64,000 nt of DNA from the NCBI GenBank assembly GCA_035505995.1, contig DATJQF010000230.1:1-64000 (forward strand), in the 5' to 3' direction. Position numbers and translations under genes: made by a program. Positions within the stretch are counted from its first letter, which is position 1; each line of letters opens with the position of its first letter. The notes beneath the pieces are model-generated. The model was given only the letters and a program-made list of their open reading frames with translations. It made no database searches and was not told where the DNA came from. The stretch comes from DATJQF01 sp035505995. GTDB taxonomy: Bacteria > Bacteroidota > Bacteroidia > Bacteroidales > FEN-979. Of the stretch, positions 1-8,680 are shown in pieces.

Positions 1-365
1 AAGGTGATCCAGATCTCCGCGATCTCTCCGGGCGCAAAAAGCTTCCCGATATGATCCACCAGGGTCCGGATGAAAACGACGTTATCCAGTTTCTTTTCCT
101 CGACGGTCTTGCACCCCCGCCAAAGCCGGGCTCCCTTGACATCGATCCCTGCATAATTACGGTCAGGATTGCGCTCCGCAAGACCCACCGTATACTCTCC
201 CTTCCCGCAGCCGAGCTCAACCACGATCGGATGGGAATTCCGGAAAACTTCCGCATTCCATTTCCCCCGGAGATGGAACCCGTTCAGGAGCTCATGGTAG
301 CGGGGCTGGAACAGGTGGGGAAAGGTGAGGTTCTCACCGAATCGGATCAGTTTTTTCTTAGGCAC
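1..365 (-). CDS. trmB: tRNA (guanine-N7)-methyltransferase TrmB, 3' part outside window
   Basis: This gene encodes the N-terminal ~121 residues of the SAM-dependent enzyme that methylates G46 (N7) in the variable loop of tRNAs. The minus-strand reading begins with GTG at 365 and gives MPKKKLIRFGENLTFPHLFQ, typical of TrmB. The SAM-binding motif VVELGCGKGEYTVGLAERNP is followed by NYAGIDVKGARLWRG and NVVFIRTLVDHIGKLF, all family signatures. The reading stays open to base 1, so the catalytic C-terminal half lies outside the window. The GTG start lies 9 nt after the stop of the upstream HU/SPOR gene, so the two are probably cotranscribed. No ATG is available near the conserved N-terminus, so the GTG start is well supported. 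Confidence 0.9.
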   Translation of the reverse strand, partial: MPKKKLIRFGENLTFPHLFQPRYHELLNGFHLRGKWNAEVFRNSHPIVVELGCGKGEYTVGLAERNPDRNYAGIDVKGARLWRGCKTVEEKKLDNVVFIRTLVDHIGKLFAPGEIAEIWIT

Positions 366-374
366 GGGGGGGTC

Positions 375-1349
375 CTATTTTTGAAGAAGCCAGGCGCCGG
401 AAAATTCCCGGGAGCGCACGGCTGCCAGCTGCCTGAGGGCCTGGTCTTTTTCGGTAAAAGATTCCAGGCACACCCGGTACAGCCCGCCCCGGGTCACATC
501 CAGGATGAAGGCACCGAAACCTTCGCCCTGCAGCCGGCTTACCAGGTTATCCGCATTCTCCCTGATCCTGAAGGCTCCGACGATGACAGAGAACGGACGA
601 CTTTCTTCCGGTCGGCTGGTCTCTGAAAAGTTCAGGGTAAAGGGCGGCTGGTGAACAATATGCGGAAGGGGGGCAATATAAACCATCTTTTTCTGATGGA
701 CCGGCGACGGGGCCATCGTGGAAGCCGTCCGGGAGAACAGCATGCCCGATTCATTCTGCATCACGCTCATGATGCGGTCGAAATTCATGACCCCCAGGGT
801 GGCGGCGATGCCGATGGGCAGGGCCAGGACGGCGGCCCATTTCAGCGCTTTGGGAAGGGTTCTCCGGGGAACCGCCGGTGATTCTATGTACCGGGCGATC
901 CTGCGCTCCATCCTTTTCTGGATCCCGGTCCTCCGGATGGCAGGGGATATAAGGGGCGAGAGGCCGAATGATTCCGGCAGGTAATTGATCTCGCGGTCCT
1001 GTTCAAACTGAAGGTTCCCTTCCCGGTCCAGGTAAAACCGCCCCACCCAATCCAGGGTGACGGAATTCCCGTTTTGCAGGGATCTCTTCCACGATTCCGC
1101 CTGGGAAGTGATCATGCGAAGTGCCTCCAGGAAGGAGATGTGCTCGCCATTGGCAATATGATTGGCCAGCAGGCCATCATTCTGCTTCAGGTTGACGTTG
1201 AACAGGAGAGTCTTGGACGGGGGATGGAAGGCATGATGGACCGGGTTGATCTGTGCGGGAGCATAATTGCCGACAAATCCCCCGAAACCGGGGATGATCA
1301 CGCATTCATGATCGTAAAGAAGTTCGGAAATGTATTTCCCTGTATTCAT
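375..1349 (-). CDS. HU/CCDC81-like and SPOR domain membrane protein
   Basis: This is a 324-residue protein of a Bacteroidota family. Residues ~1-130 resemble the tandem prokaryotic HU-like (CCDC81) domains, with the hallmark YISELLYDHECVIIPGFGGF at the N-terminus. A single hydrophobic helix follows at ~166-186 (KWAAVLALPIGIAATLGVM). A periplasmic linker leads to a C-terminal SPOR domain (~250-324), which in known families binds denuded glycan strands of peptidoglycan, often at division sites. The protein is therefore probably inner-membrane anchored with a cytoplasmic HU-like part and a wall-binding tail. That would link cytoplasm to cell wall, but its exact role is unknown. It lies directly upstream of trmB. 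Confidence 0.8.
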   Translation of the reverse strand: MNTGKYISELLYDHECVIIPGFGGFVGNYAPAQINPVHHAFHPPSKTLLFNVNLKQNDGLLANHIANGEHISFLEALRMITSQAESWKRSLQNGNSVTLDWVGRFYLDREGNLQFEQDREINYLPESFGLSPLISPAIRRTGIQKRMERRIARYIESPAVPRRTLPKALKWAAVLALPIGIAATLGVMNFDRIMSVMQNESGMLFSRTASTMAPSPVHQKKMVYIAPLPHIVHQPPFTLNFSETSRPEESRPFSVIVGAFRIRENADNLVSRLQGEGFGAFILDVTRGGLYRVCLESFTEKDQALRQLAAVRSREFSGAWLLQK

Positions 1350-1387
1350 AGCCTTGGTGAGGATCGCTAATTTAGTAAAATCCGCTC

Positions 1388-2134
1388 CTAAAATCCGTCC
1401 GTGTTAGTAATTTTTAATAAATCGGCCGGCGTATCAATGGACAGGCTGTCCCGGTCGGTCAAAGCCACATGCACCCGGAAGCCGTTCTCGATCCATCGCA
1501 ACTGTTCCAAAGATTCGGCCTTTTCCAGCGGCGACGGCTGTAATTTCACCAGCTGCTGAAGGATCCCGGCCCGGTACCCGTAAAGACCAATATGCTTGTA
1601 ATAGGCAGTCGAGCTCAGCCATTGCTCAGGCACTGCTTCCCGGCAATAGGGCAGCGCCTGCCGGCTGAAACAGATGGCCCGGTGCTGGATATCGAAGGTC
1701 GCTTTCACCGTATGGGGACTGAACAGCTCCTCCGGGCTGGCGATCCGCTTGACCAGCGTTCCGATCTCCACCTCCTTGTTCCGGAACAGGCCGGCAACCT
1801 GGGAAACCTGGTCGGGATGAATGAAAGGCTCATCCCCCTGGATGTTGATCACGATATCGCCGGGCCTGGCTTTTATTAACCGGGCGGCTTCCCCGCAACG
1901 CTCGGTGCCGCTGGCGTGGTCCGGAGAGGTCAGGATCACTTTCCCTCCGAATGAAGCAACCTCCTGCCCGATTCGCTCATCGTCGGTAGCTACCGCCAGC
2001 TCATCCAGATCCCGGCAGGCAAGGCATCGCTCGTACACCCTGCGGATCATGGTCCGGTCCCCGATCCTCGCCAGGGGTTTCCCCGGGAAGCGGGTCGAGG
2101 CATAACGGGCCGGTATGATGCCAAAGATCTTCAT
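1388..2134 (-). CDS. kdsB: 3-deoxy-manno-octulosonate cytidylyltransferase (CMP-Kdo synthetase)
   Basis: KdsB activates Kdo with CTP to form CMP-Kdo, the donor for inner-core lipopolysaccharide. The N-terminal nucleotide-binding motif IIPARYASTRFPGKPL (residues ~6-21) and the later VINIQGDEPFI are diagnostic, and the 248-residue length is normal for the family. I chose the ATG at 2134 because it puts the IIPARY motif at the expected distance from the N-terminus. A longer reading to 2173 would overlap the upstream kinase gene and adds an unconserved MQTFTVFSDLFLS segment. The gene sits 13 nt after the deoxynucleoside kinase stop, consistent with an operon with that gene and the GH3-like gene. 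Confidence 0.93.
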   Translation of the reverse strand: MKIFGIIPARYASTRFPGKPLARIGDRTMIRRVYERCLACRDLDELAVATDDERIGQEVASFGGKVILTSPDHASGTERCGEAARLIKARPGDIVINIQGDEPFIHPDQVSQVAGLFRNKEVEIGTLVKRIASPEELFSPHTVKATFDIQHRAICFSRQALPYCREAVPEQWLSSTAYYKHIGLYGYRAGILQQLVKLQPSPLEKAESLEQLRWIENGFRVHVALTDRDSLSIDTPADLLKITNTDGF

Positions 2135-2147
2135 GGAAAGAAAGAGA

Positions 2148-2762
2148 TCAGAAAAGACCGTGAAGGTCTGCATTGACCCGCTCGATCACGCTGCCCAGGT
2201 GCTCCGGGTTTTCGGCAATATTCAGGTTATCTACTTCCACGATCATCAGCTTTCCCAGGTTGTAGCCGCCGATCCATTCCTCGTACCGCTCATTCAGTCC
2301 TTTCAGGTAATCGAGACGGATGGCGCTTTCATATTCCCTGCCGCGCTTCTGGATCTGGTTAACGAGTGTCGGCACGCTGGCCCGCAGGTAGATGAGCAGG
2401 TCGGGCGCCTGGATGAAGGAACTCATCAGGTCGAACAGGGCCCGGTAATTATCGTAATCGCGGGTAGTCATCAGGTTCATCGAATGGAGATTCGGCGCAA
2501 AGATGTAAGCATCCTCATATATAGTGCGGTCCTGCACCACCGCTTTCCCCGATTTCCGGATCTCGAGCACCCTGCGGAACCGGCTGTTCAGGAAATAGAT
2601 CTGCAGGTTGAACGACCACCGCTGCATATCTTCGTAAAAACTGTTCAGGTAAGGATTGGTTTCCACCTCCTCGTAGTGCGGCTCCCACCCGAAGTGCTTC
2701 GCCAGCAGTCCGGCCAGCGTCGTCTTACCGGAGCCTATGTTCCCTGCGATTGCAACATGCAT
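2148..2762 (-). CDS. Deoxynucleoside kinase
   Basis: This 204-residue enzyme of the dCK/dGK/TK2-like family phosphorylates deoxynucleosides for nucleotide salvage. The P-loop GNIGSGKTT lies at residues 7-15. The DRTIYED segment matches the ERS/DRS-type substrate motif of the family, and the arginine-rich lid region follows (QIQKRGREYE). Family length is about 200-220 residues, so it appears complete. Substrate preference (dA, dG or dC) cannot be read from the sequence. It lies between the GH3-like gene (41 bases upstream) and kdsB (13 bases downstream). Confidence 0.88.
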   Translation of the reverse strand: MHVAIAGNIGSGKTTLAGLLAKHFGWEPHYEEVETNPYLNSFYEDMQRWSFNLQIYFLNSRFRRVLEIRKSGKAVVQDRTIYEDAYIFAPNLHSMNLMTTRDYDNYRALFDLMSSFIQAPDLLIYLRASVPTLVNQIQKRGREYESAIRLDYLKGLNERYEEWIGGYNLGKLMIVEVDNLNIAENPEHLGSVIERVNADLHGLF

Positions 2763-2802
2763 ATTCCTTCATGGTTGAATAATCAAACTTACATAAAAAA
2801 CT

Positions 2803-4386
2803 CTATCCTCTCTCCTCCTTCTGCTCCAAACATAATATTTCCTCCACGATCTTCCGGTCGTTGGATAACCGGGGGACCTTGTACTGTGCTCCGAGCTTCC
2901 CTTTCGATTTAAGCCATTTGTAAAAAGTTTCCGTCGGCATGCTCCGGATCAGCGGCTCGCGGAGGATCAAATCGTGGTACCGCTTGGCTTCGTAATCGGA
3001 ATTGACCGATTTCAGGGCCTGGTCCAGGAGCAGGGTGAACTGCGCCAGGTCCTGCGGCGGGGTGACGAACTCGATCAGCCATTCATGGGTGCCCTTTCGT
3101 TCCCCCTCCAGGTAAACCGGGGCCACGGTGTATTCCGAGACCACCGATTTCGTTTGTCCGCACGCGATCGCCAGCGCTTTTTCCGCATTATCGATGATCA
3201 GTTCTTCCCCGAAGGCATTGATAAAATTCTTGGTCCGCCCGGTGATCTTGATCCGGTAAGGGTTTAGGGAAGTGAACTGGATCGTATCGCCGATCATATA
3301 CCGCCAGAGTCCCGCGTTGGTGGAGATGACGATCGCATAATTCTGGTTGAGCTCCACTTCATGCAGGAGCTTCGTCTTCGGATCCGCCGCTCCTACCTGG
3401 TCGAGCGGAAGGAACTCATAAAAGATCCCGTAATCGAGCATCAGCAGCATTTCTTCCTTCCCGTCCTGGTCCTGGATGCTGAAGAATCCCTCGGAAGCAT
3501 TATAGGTTTCGAGGTAATGCACCTCCGGGGAAGGAAGGATCGCATGGAATTGCCTGCGGTAGGGATGAAAGCTCACCCCTCCGTGCATGAACAGTTCAAA
3601 TTCCGGCCACACTTCCATGATATTGCTCTTGCCGGTGATCTCCAGGACTTTCTTGAACAAAAGCAGGGTCCAGGAAGGAACCCCGGATGCGCTGGTCACC
3701 CGGTGCCGGCTGGTCACCTCCGCCATCCTGCCGATCTTGCTTTCCCATTCCGACATCAGTGCTACCGACAGCCCGGGGGTTCTCCGCAATTCCACCCATA
3801 AAGGCACATGGCGGATGATGATGGCGGAAAGGTCTCCCTCGTAAACGAAGGAGGCGGGACCGGTTTTCCGGACGATATAGCTGCCTCCCATGGAGATCCC
3901 CCTGCCGTCGAACAGGCGGCTGTCCGGGCGATTATGACAGTATATGGCAAGCAGGTCCCTGCCGCCTCTGTAATGGCAATCATTCAATGCTTCAACTGTG
4001 ACCGGGATATACTTGCTCCGGTCGCCGGTAGTACCCGAGGATTTGGCAAACCATTTCACGGTCCCGGGCCACAGGATATTCCGTTCCCCTTTTCTCAGCC
4101 GGTCCACGAACGGCATGATGGATTCGTAATCGTTGATGGGCACCCGTTCCCGGAACGTGTCGGGACGATCGATGGAATTATATTCGAACCTTTTCCCCCA
4201 CTCGGTATAGCGAGCCGTATGGATCAGCCGCCGGAACCAATCCAGCTGTACCTCATGGGGATACCGGAGGAACATTCCGATCTCCCTCATCCGCTGTTTC
4301 ACCATCCAGGTGAGGAACGAGTTGACGACTGCCATAAATTCGAAGGATAATCCCTGAAATCTTTCGTAAAAATAATAATCTTCCAT
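2803..4386 (-). CDS. GH3 family acyl-adenylate-forming enzyme
   Basis: This 527-residue protein is homologous to the plant GH3 (auxin-responsive) family, which adenylate carboxylic acids and join them to amino acids. The ATP/AMP-binding motif SSGTTGDRSKYIPV is near residue 110. Further family signatures are YNASEGFF and, in the C-terminal part, YMIGDTIQFTSLNPYRIKITGRTKNF. Bacterial members are common in Bacteroidota, but their substrates are not established. The gene heads a minus-strand group with the deoxynucleoside kinase and kdsB, and is divergent from ackA across 62 bases. Function is inferred from the fold only. Confidence 0.82.
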   Translation of the reverse strand: MEDYYFYERFQGLSFEFMAVVNSFLTWMVKQRMREIGMFLRYPHEVQLDWFRRLIHTARYTEWGKRFEYNSIDRPDTFRERVPINDYESIMPFVDRLRKGERNILWPGTVKWFAKSSGTTGDRSKYIPVTVEALNDCHYRGGRDLLAIYCHNRPDSRLFDGRGISMGGSYIVRKTGPASFVYEGDLSAIIIRHVPLWVELRRTPGLSVALMSEWESKIGRMAEVTSRHRVTSASGVPSWTLLLFKKVLEITGKSNIMEVWPEFELFMHGGVSFHPYRRQFHAILPSPEVHYLETYNASEGFFSIQDQDGKEEMLLMLDYGIFYEFLPLDQVGAADPKTKLLHEVELNQNYAIVISTNAGLWRYMIGDTIQFTSLNPYRIKITGRTKNFINAFGEELIIDNAEKALAIACGQTKSVVSEYTVAPVYLEGERKGTHEWLIEFVTPPQDLAQFTLLLDQALKSVNSDYEAKRYHDLILREPLIRSMPTETFYKWLKSKGKLGAQYKVPRLSNDRKIVEEILCLEQKEERG

Positions 4387-4448
4387 AAATTTGCCTTGAT
4401 TTTACAGCGATTCTAAACATCTCCGTTTCATCCTATCCTCATCGTTTT

Positions 4449-5657
4449 ATGAAAATTCTTGTTTTGAACTGCGGCAGCTCCTCGATCAAATACCAGCTGA
4501 TCAACATGAACCAGGAACCTGAATTACTGGCTAAAGGGCTGCTGGACCGCATCGGACTGGAAGGAAGCTTATTGACCCACCAGGTGACCGGAAGGGAAAA
4601 ATTCAAGATCTCGCGCGACGTGCCGGATCACCAGTTCGGGATCAACCTGATCCTGAAAACCCTGAAAAATCCGGAGTGCGGGGTGATCGAAAGCGAAACG
4701 GAGATCGCTGCCGTGGGGCATCGGGTCGCACACGGCGGGGAGAATTTCAAAGGCAGCATCCTGATCGATGCTTACGTAAAAAAAGAGATTGAACGGCTGA
4801 TCGAGCTGGCCCCGCTGCATAACCCGGCCAACCTGAAAGGGATCATGTCGATCGAATCTATCCTCCCCAAAGTCCCGCAGGTAGCGGTATTCGATACCTC
4901 GTTTCACCAGACCATGCCGCCGCATTCCTACCTTTATGCCCTGCCGTATGATCTGTACGAAAAATACAAGATCCGCCGGTACGGTTTCCACGGGACTTCC
5001 CACAAGTTTGTCGCGCAAAAGGCCTGCCGTTTCCTGGGGAAAGAAATGAACGATCTCAACATCATCACGTGTCACCTGGGAAACGGATCTTCCATAGCGG
5101 CGATCCGGAAGGGAAAATCGATGGACACCTCCATGGGGTTCACCCCGGTGGAGGGATTGATGATGGGTACGCGCAGCGGCGATGTGGATGTGGGCGTGCT
5201 GCTTTTCCTTTCAGAGAAAGAGAACCTGAGCAACAAGGAAACCAACAACCTGTTCAACCGGAAAAGCGGGGTGCTGGGGATCTCCGGGATTTCCTACGAT
5301 ATGCGCGACGTGGAGGAAGCGGCCGGAAAAGGGCACGAGCGGGCCGAGCTCGCCCTCGATATGTATGCTTACCGCGTGAAGAAATACATCGGGGCCTATA
5401 CCGCCGCCATGGGGGGAGTGGATCTGATCGTTTTCACCGGGGGCATCGGGGAGAATGATTTTGATACCCGCCGCCGTTCCATGGAAGGGATGGAGTTCAT
5501 GGGCATCGATTTTGATTTCGACCGCAATAAAGGACTGCGATCCCAGGAAGTGGTGCTGACGCGTCCGGGATCAAAGGTGACGGTGATGGTCATGCCCACC
5601 AATGAGGAACTCGTCATCGCCATGGATACCCACCACATCGTGACGGGTCAGAAATAA
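4449..5657 (+). CDS. ackA: Acetate kinase
   Basis: AckA interconverts acetyl phosphate plus ADP with acetate plus ATP, the last step of acetate fermentation. The start MKILVLNCGSSSIKYQL carries the acetokinase phosphate-1 motif. GHRVAHGGE, FDTSFHQTMP, RRYGFHGTSH, HLGNGSSI and TRSGDVD are canonical active-site blocks. The length of 402 residues is normal. No phosphotransacetylase (pta) lies beside it; the flanks are the divergent GH3-like gene and convergent yebC, 14 bases away. A second acetokinase-family enzyme (butyrate kinase) lies at about 50-51 kb. Confidence 0.96.
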   Translation: MKILVLNCGSSSIKYQLINMNQEPELLAKGLLDRIGLEGSLLTHQVTGREKFKISRDVPDHQFGINLILKTLKNPECGVIESETEIAAVGHRVAHGGENFKGSILIDAYVKKEIERLIELAPLHNPANLKGIMSIESILPKVPQVAVFDTSFHQTMPPHSYLYALPYDLYEKYKIRRYGFHGTSHKFVAQKACRFLGKEMNDLNIITCHLGNGSSIAAIRKGKSMDTSMGFTPVEGLMMGTRSGDVDVGVLLFLSEKENLSNKETNNLFNRKSGVLGISGISYDMRDVEEAAGKGHERAELALDMYAYRVKKYIGAYTAAMGGVDLIVFTGGIGENDFDTRRRSMEGMEFMGIDFDFDRNKGLRSQEVVLTRPGSKVTVMVMPTNEELVIAMDTHHIVTGQK

Positions 5658-5671
5658 GCAAGGGGGAAAAT

Positions 5672-6415
5672 TCAATCCAGCTTTTCTATCAGCTCTTCGG
5701 TGAGCGTGAGGTTGTGGTAAACATTCTGCACATCCTCGTCTTCCTCGATCAGTTCGATCAGCTTTAAAACTTTTTTGGCAGCATCCACGTCGAGGGTTTC
5801 GGTGTTCTTCGGGATCCGCTGGAGGGAGGCGCTTTCGGGCTCGATTTTCAGCTGCTCCAGCTTTTTCATCATGTTCCCGAAATCCTCCATGGCCGTGGTG
5901 ATGGTGAACACGTCGTCATCCAGCACGATATCTTCGGCGCCGGCATCGATGACCTCCATCTCGAACTCATCCTGGTTCAGGTTCCCTTTCGGGACTACGA
6001 AGACCCCTTTCCGGTCGAACAGGTAATTCAGCGATCCGTTCTTGCCGAGCTCTCCGCCATGCTTGCTGAAGTAGGCGCGGATGTTGCTGACGGTGCGCTG
6101 GATGTTATCGGTGGTGGCTTCCACAAAGATGGCGATCCCCTGGGGTCCTTTTCCTTCATAAGTGGTTTCCGTGAGCGAAGCGGCATCCTTTTCAGAACCT
6201 TTGTTAATGGCCCGCTGGAGTGTCTCCTTCGGCATACTGGCGCCTTTTGCATTGGCGATGGCGAGCCTCAGGCGGGGATTGTGTTCCGGGTCGGGACCGC
6301 TTTCCTTCACTGCAATCGTGATGTCCTTGATGATCTTGGAAAAGATCTTTGACCTCTTGGCATCCAGTGCCCCTTTCTTCCGTTTAATGGTCGACCATTT
6401 ATTGTGTCCTGACAT
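5672..6415 (-). CDS. YebC/PmpR family protein
   Basis: This 247-residue protein has the invariant YebC N-terminus (MSGHNKWSTIKRKKGALDAK) and the usual three-domain length. Members have been described as DNA-binding transcriptional regulators and, for the YebC2 group, as factors that help ribosomes through proline stretches. Which applies here cannot be decided from sequence. The gene is convergent with ackA and divergent from the Ig-like lipoprotein gene. Confidence 0.92.
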   Translation of the reverse strand: MSGHNKWSTIKRKKGALDAKRSKIFSKIIKDITIAVKESGPDPEHNPRLRLAIANAKGASMPKETLQRAINKGSEKDAASLTETTYEGKGPQGIAIFVEATTDNIQRTVSNIRAYFSKHGGELGKNGSLNYLFDRKGVFVVPKGNLNQDEFEMEVIDAGAEDIVLDDDVFTITTAMEDFGNMMKKLEQLKIEPESASLQRIPKNTETLDVDAAKKVLKLIELIEEDEDVQNVYHNLTLTEELIEKLD

Positions 6416-6492
6416 AAAATCTACCGGATCGGCTCCTTTTATTAATGTAACTGATTGACAATGTATTTCCCCGTAAAATTAAAAAAAAATTG

Positions 6493-6523
6493 ATTTCGTT
6501 ATACAAAAACGATTGGTAAATTT
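6493..6523 (+). promoter_or_regulatory. Bacteroidota-type promoter for the Ig-like lipoprotein gene
   Basis: A perfect -7 element TAAATTTG lies at 6516-6523. A near-match to the -33 TTTG element (TTTCG) lies at 6493-6497, 18 nt upstream. The ATG at 6557 follows after about 33 nt. Assignment rests on the known Bacteroidota consensus TTTG-N(17-23)-TAnnTTTG. Confidence 0.5.
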
Positions 6524-6556
6524 GGCAATCCAAAGCCATCCGCAACTTCCGTGAAC

Positions 6557-8302
6557 ATGCTGCGAAAAATCCCGGGACTCCTTTCTTTCCTTCTTCCGGC
6601 CGTGTTGATCCTGAGCCGGTGCGCCAACCCGGTGACCCCCCAGGGAGGGCCCAAGGACGTTTCGCCGCCCAAAGTCGTAAAAGCCACTCCCCCGAATCAT
6701 TCCATACATTTCAACAGCCACGATATCGAGCTCCGTTTCGGGGAATTCATCCAGTTGAAGGAGCCCCAGAACAAGATCACGGTGTCCCCGCCTTACCTGT
6801 CGGATATCGATTACCGGCTCCAGGGAAAGACCCTCCTCATCAAGCTGCGTGATTCACTCCGGCAGAACATGACCTACTCCATCTATTTTGGAGATGCTAT
6901 TTCCGATATCACGGAAAGCAATATCCTGAAGAACTTTTCCTATGTCTTCTCCACCGGTTCCTATATCGATTCCTTAAGCCTGGAGGGCGATCTGGTGGAT
7001 GCTTTCACCCTGCAAACGGAACCCGACGTGTGGGCCACGCTCTACGCCAATGAAAACGATACGCTGCCGCTCGATTCCCTGCCGATGCACGTTCCGCCTT
7101 TATACCGCACCCGCTCCGATGACCACGGGCATTTCGTGCTGCATAACCTTAAGGAAGGAAAATTTCTCCTCTTTGCCGTAAAGGACCTGAATGGCAACAC
7201 GTATTTCGATCAGCCGACCGAGGCCATCGCCTTTTGCGATTCCCTGGTGAACCCGGTTTACATCCCACCCTCCGCGGAGGATACGTTGAAGCATGACACG
7301 GTGGCCCGGAAAGACAGCCTGATCCGGCAGGACAGCCTTCCGGCCCTCATACCCTCCTTCCCCGTTTACAAGCTCCGGATGTTCCTCCAGGAAGATTCGA
7401 TCCAGCGAATCCTCAGGAAAACCCTGGTCAGCGACCGGCAGGTCATGCTGGTTTTCAAATATCCGCTGGTTAATCCACAGTTCGAGGCCCTGCATTTTAT
7501 CCCCGGGGAAAGCTGGATGAAACCTGAGTTCAGCAAAAGGATGGATACGGCCACGCTCTGGCTGACCTCTTACCCGTATGATTCCCTGATCCTGAAGATC
7601 AGCGACAAAGGGAAAGCATTTGATACGGCGTCGTTTGATCTTACCCTGAAACGGGAAAAGAAAAAAGTCTCCAGATCCGGGACGGAAAATCAACCGCATC
7701 TTGTAGTGACCATCAACCCGCCAGACGGCAGACTGAACCCTTTCCGGAGCAACCCGGTCCTGGTCTCTTCCATGCCCTTGGAAAAATACGATCTGACCTG
7801 TGCAAAGCTCGTTGCCGACAAGGACACGGTCCCGGTTCCCCTGGTATTAGCCGACTCCATCAAAAGGAAAATGATGGTCCCCTACAAGTGGAAAGAGGGA
7901 AAGTCGTATGTACTGATCGTTCCGGACTCCGCCTTTACCGCCATAAACGGACGGTCGAACGATTCTCTCCGGTTCAGCTTTAAAACCTACGAGGCAAGGG
8001 ATTTCGGCACCATCCTGATCCGGCTTAAAGGGACCCTCCGCAAAGGAGACCTGCTCCTGCAGCTCCTCGGGAATAATGATGCGGTGGTGATACAGAAAAC
8101 CGTGACCGCTCCCGGGGATGTTTTGTTCGATTACCTGCTGCCGGCCACGTACCGGCTCCGCCTCATCTTCGATGAGAACAGCAATGGCAGATGGGATAGC
8201 GGGAATTTTCCCCGGAAGCTCCAACCGGAGGAAGTGCAATACTTCCCGAAGTCAATCGAGGTCAGGGGAAATTGGGATATAGATGAAACCTGGGAGTTCT
8301 GA
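6557..8302 (+). CDS. Ig-like domain lipoprotein
   Basis: This is a 581-residue secreted lipoprotein. The signal peptide (MLRKIPGLLSFLLPAVLIL) ends in the lipobox LSRC at C22, so it should be anchored in the outer or inner membrane. An SbsA-type Ig-like domain occupies about residues 35-135, starting at PPKVVKATPPNHS. The rest is beta-rich without motifs I recognise, apart from a conserved end segment (FDENSNGRWDSGNF) resembling a calcium-binding-like loop near the C-terminus. A GTG at 6551 is an alternative start six bases upstream. The family is widespread in Bacteroidota with no assigned function. Its stop abuts the stop of the convergent ArsR gene. Confidence 0.75.
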   Translation: MLRKIPGLLSFLLPAVLILSRCANPVTPQGGPKDVSPPKVVKATPPNHSIHFNSHDIELRFGEFIQLKEPQNKITVSPPYLSDIDYRLQGKTLLIKLRDSLRQNMTYSIYFGDAISDITESNILKNFSYVFSTGSYIDSLSLEGDLVDAFTLQTEPDVWATLYANENDTLPLDSLPMHVPPLYRTRSDDHGHFVLHNLKEGKFLLFAVKDLNGNTYFDQPTEAIAFCDSLVNPVYIPPSAEDTLKHDTVARKDSLIRQDSLPALIPSFPVYKLRMFLQEDSIQRILRKTLVSDRQVMLVFKYPLVNPQFEALHFIPGESWMKPEFSKRMDTATLWLTSYPYDSLILKISDKGKAFDTASFDLTLKREKKKVSRSGTENQPHLVVTINPPDGRLNPFRSNPVLVSSMPLEKYDLTCAKLVADKDTVPVPLVLADSIKRKMMVPYKWKEGKSYVLIVPDSAFTAINGRSNDSLRFSFKTYEARDFGTILIRLKGTLRKGDLLLQLLGNNDAVVIQKTVTAPGDVLFDYLLPATYRLRLIFDENSNGRWDSGNFPRKLQPEEVQYFPKSIEVRGNWDIDETWEF

Positions 8303-8602
8303 TCAGGCCATGCTGCAGCGGTTGATGCAGTCCACCACTTCAACCAGATGGTCATATTTCAGGGAATAAAGGATCATCTTCCCATCACGTTTGGATTCCA
8401 GCAATCCTTTGTTCTTCAGAATATTCAGATGATGGGAGGCAGAGGCCTGCTCGATATCCAGACGCTCATAGATTTCAGTGACGGTAAGCCTTTTGTTGCG
8501 GGTTAACAGGTCGATGATGGCGATCCGCATCGGGTGGGCGATAGCTCTTAAGCGGCTGGCTGCCATTTCCAATTTTTCAATGTCCAGTTTAACGGTTTTC
8601 AT
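8303..8602 (-). CDS. ArsR-family winged-helix regulator
   Basis: This 99-residue transcription factor carries an ArsR-type winged helix (residues ~12-85). The recognition helix is in LDIEQASASHHLNILKNKG and the wing in LLESKRDGKMILYSL. The C-terminus VVDCINRCSMA has a CxxxC pair that could bind a metal or sense thiols; this is inference. The ATG at 8602 fits the promoter at 8636-8664; a longer reading to 8638 would begin upstream of the predicted transcript start. The protein has no evident target among its neighbours, apart from possible autoregulation. Confidence 0.85.
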   Translation of the reverse strand: MKTVKLDIEKLEMAASRLRAIAHPMRIAIIDLLTRNKRLTVTEIYERLDIEQASASHHLNILKNKGLLESKRDGKMILYSLKYDHLVEVVDCINRCSMA

Positions 8603-8635
8603 AAAATATAATCTAATTATTGAAATAGGTGTCTG

Positions 8636-8664
8636 CAAATATAGAAAAAAATATTATAGTCAAG
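8636..8664 (-). promoter_or_regulatory. Bacteroidota-type promoter for the ArsR gene
   Basis: On the minus strand CTTG (8661-8664) is followed after 17 nt by a perfect -7 element TATATTTG (8643-8636). The ATG lies 33 nt further on. The surrounding sequence is AT-rich. Confidence 0.55.
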
Positions 8665-8680
8665 TAAATATATAAATATT

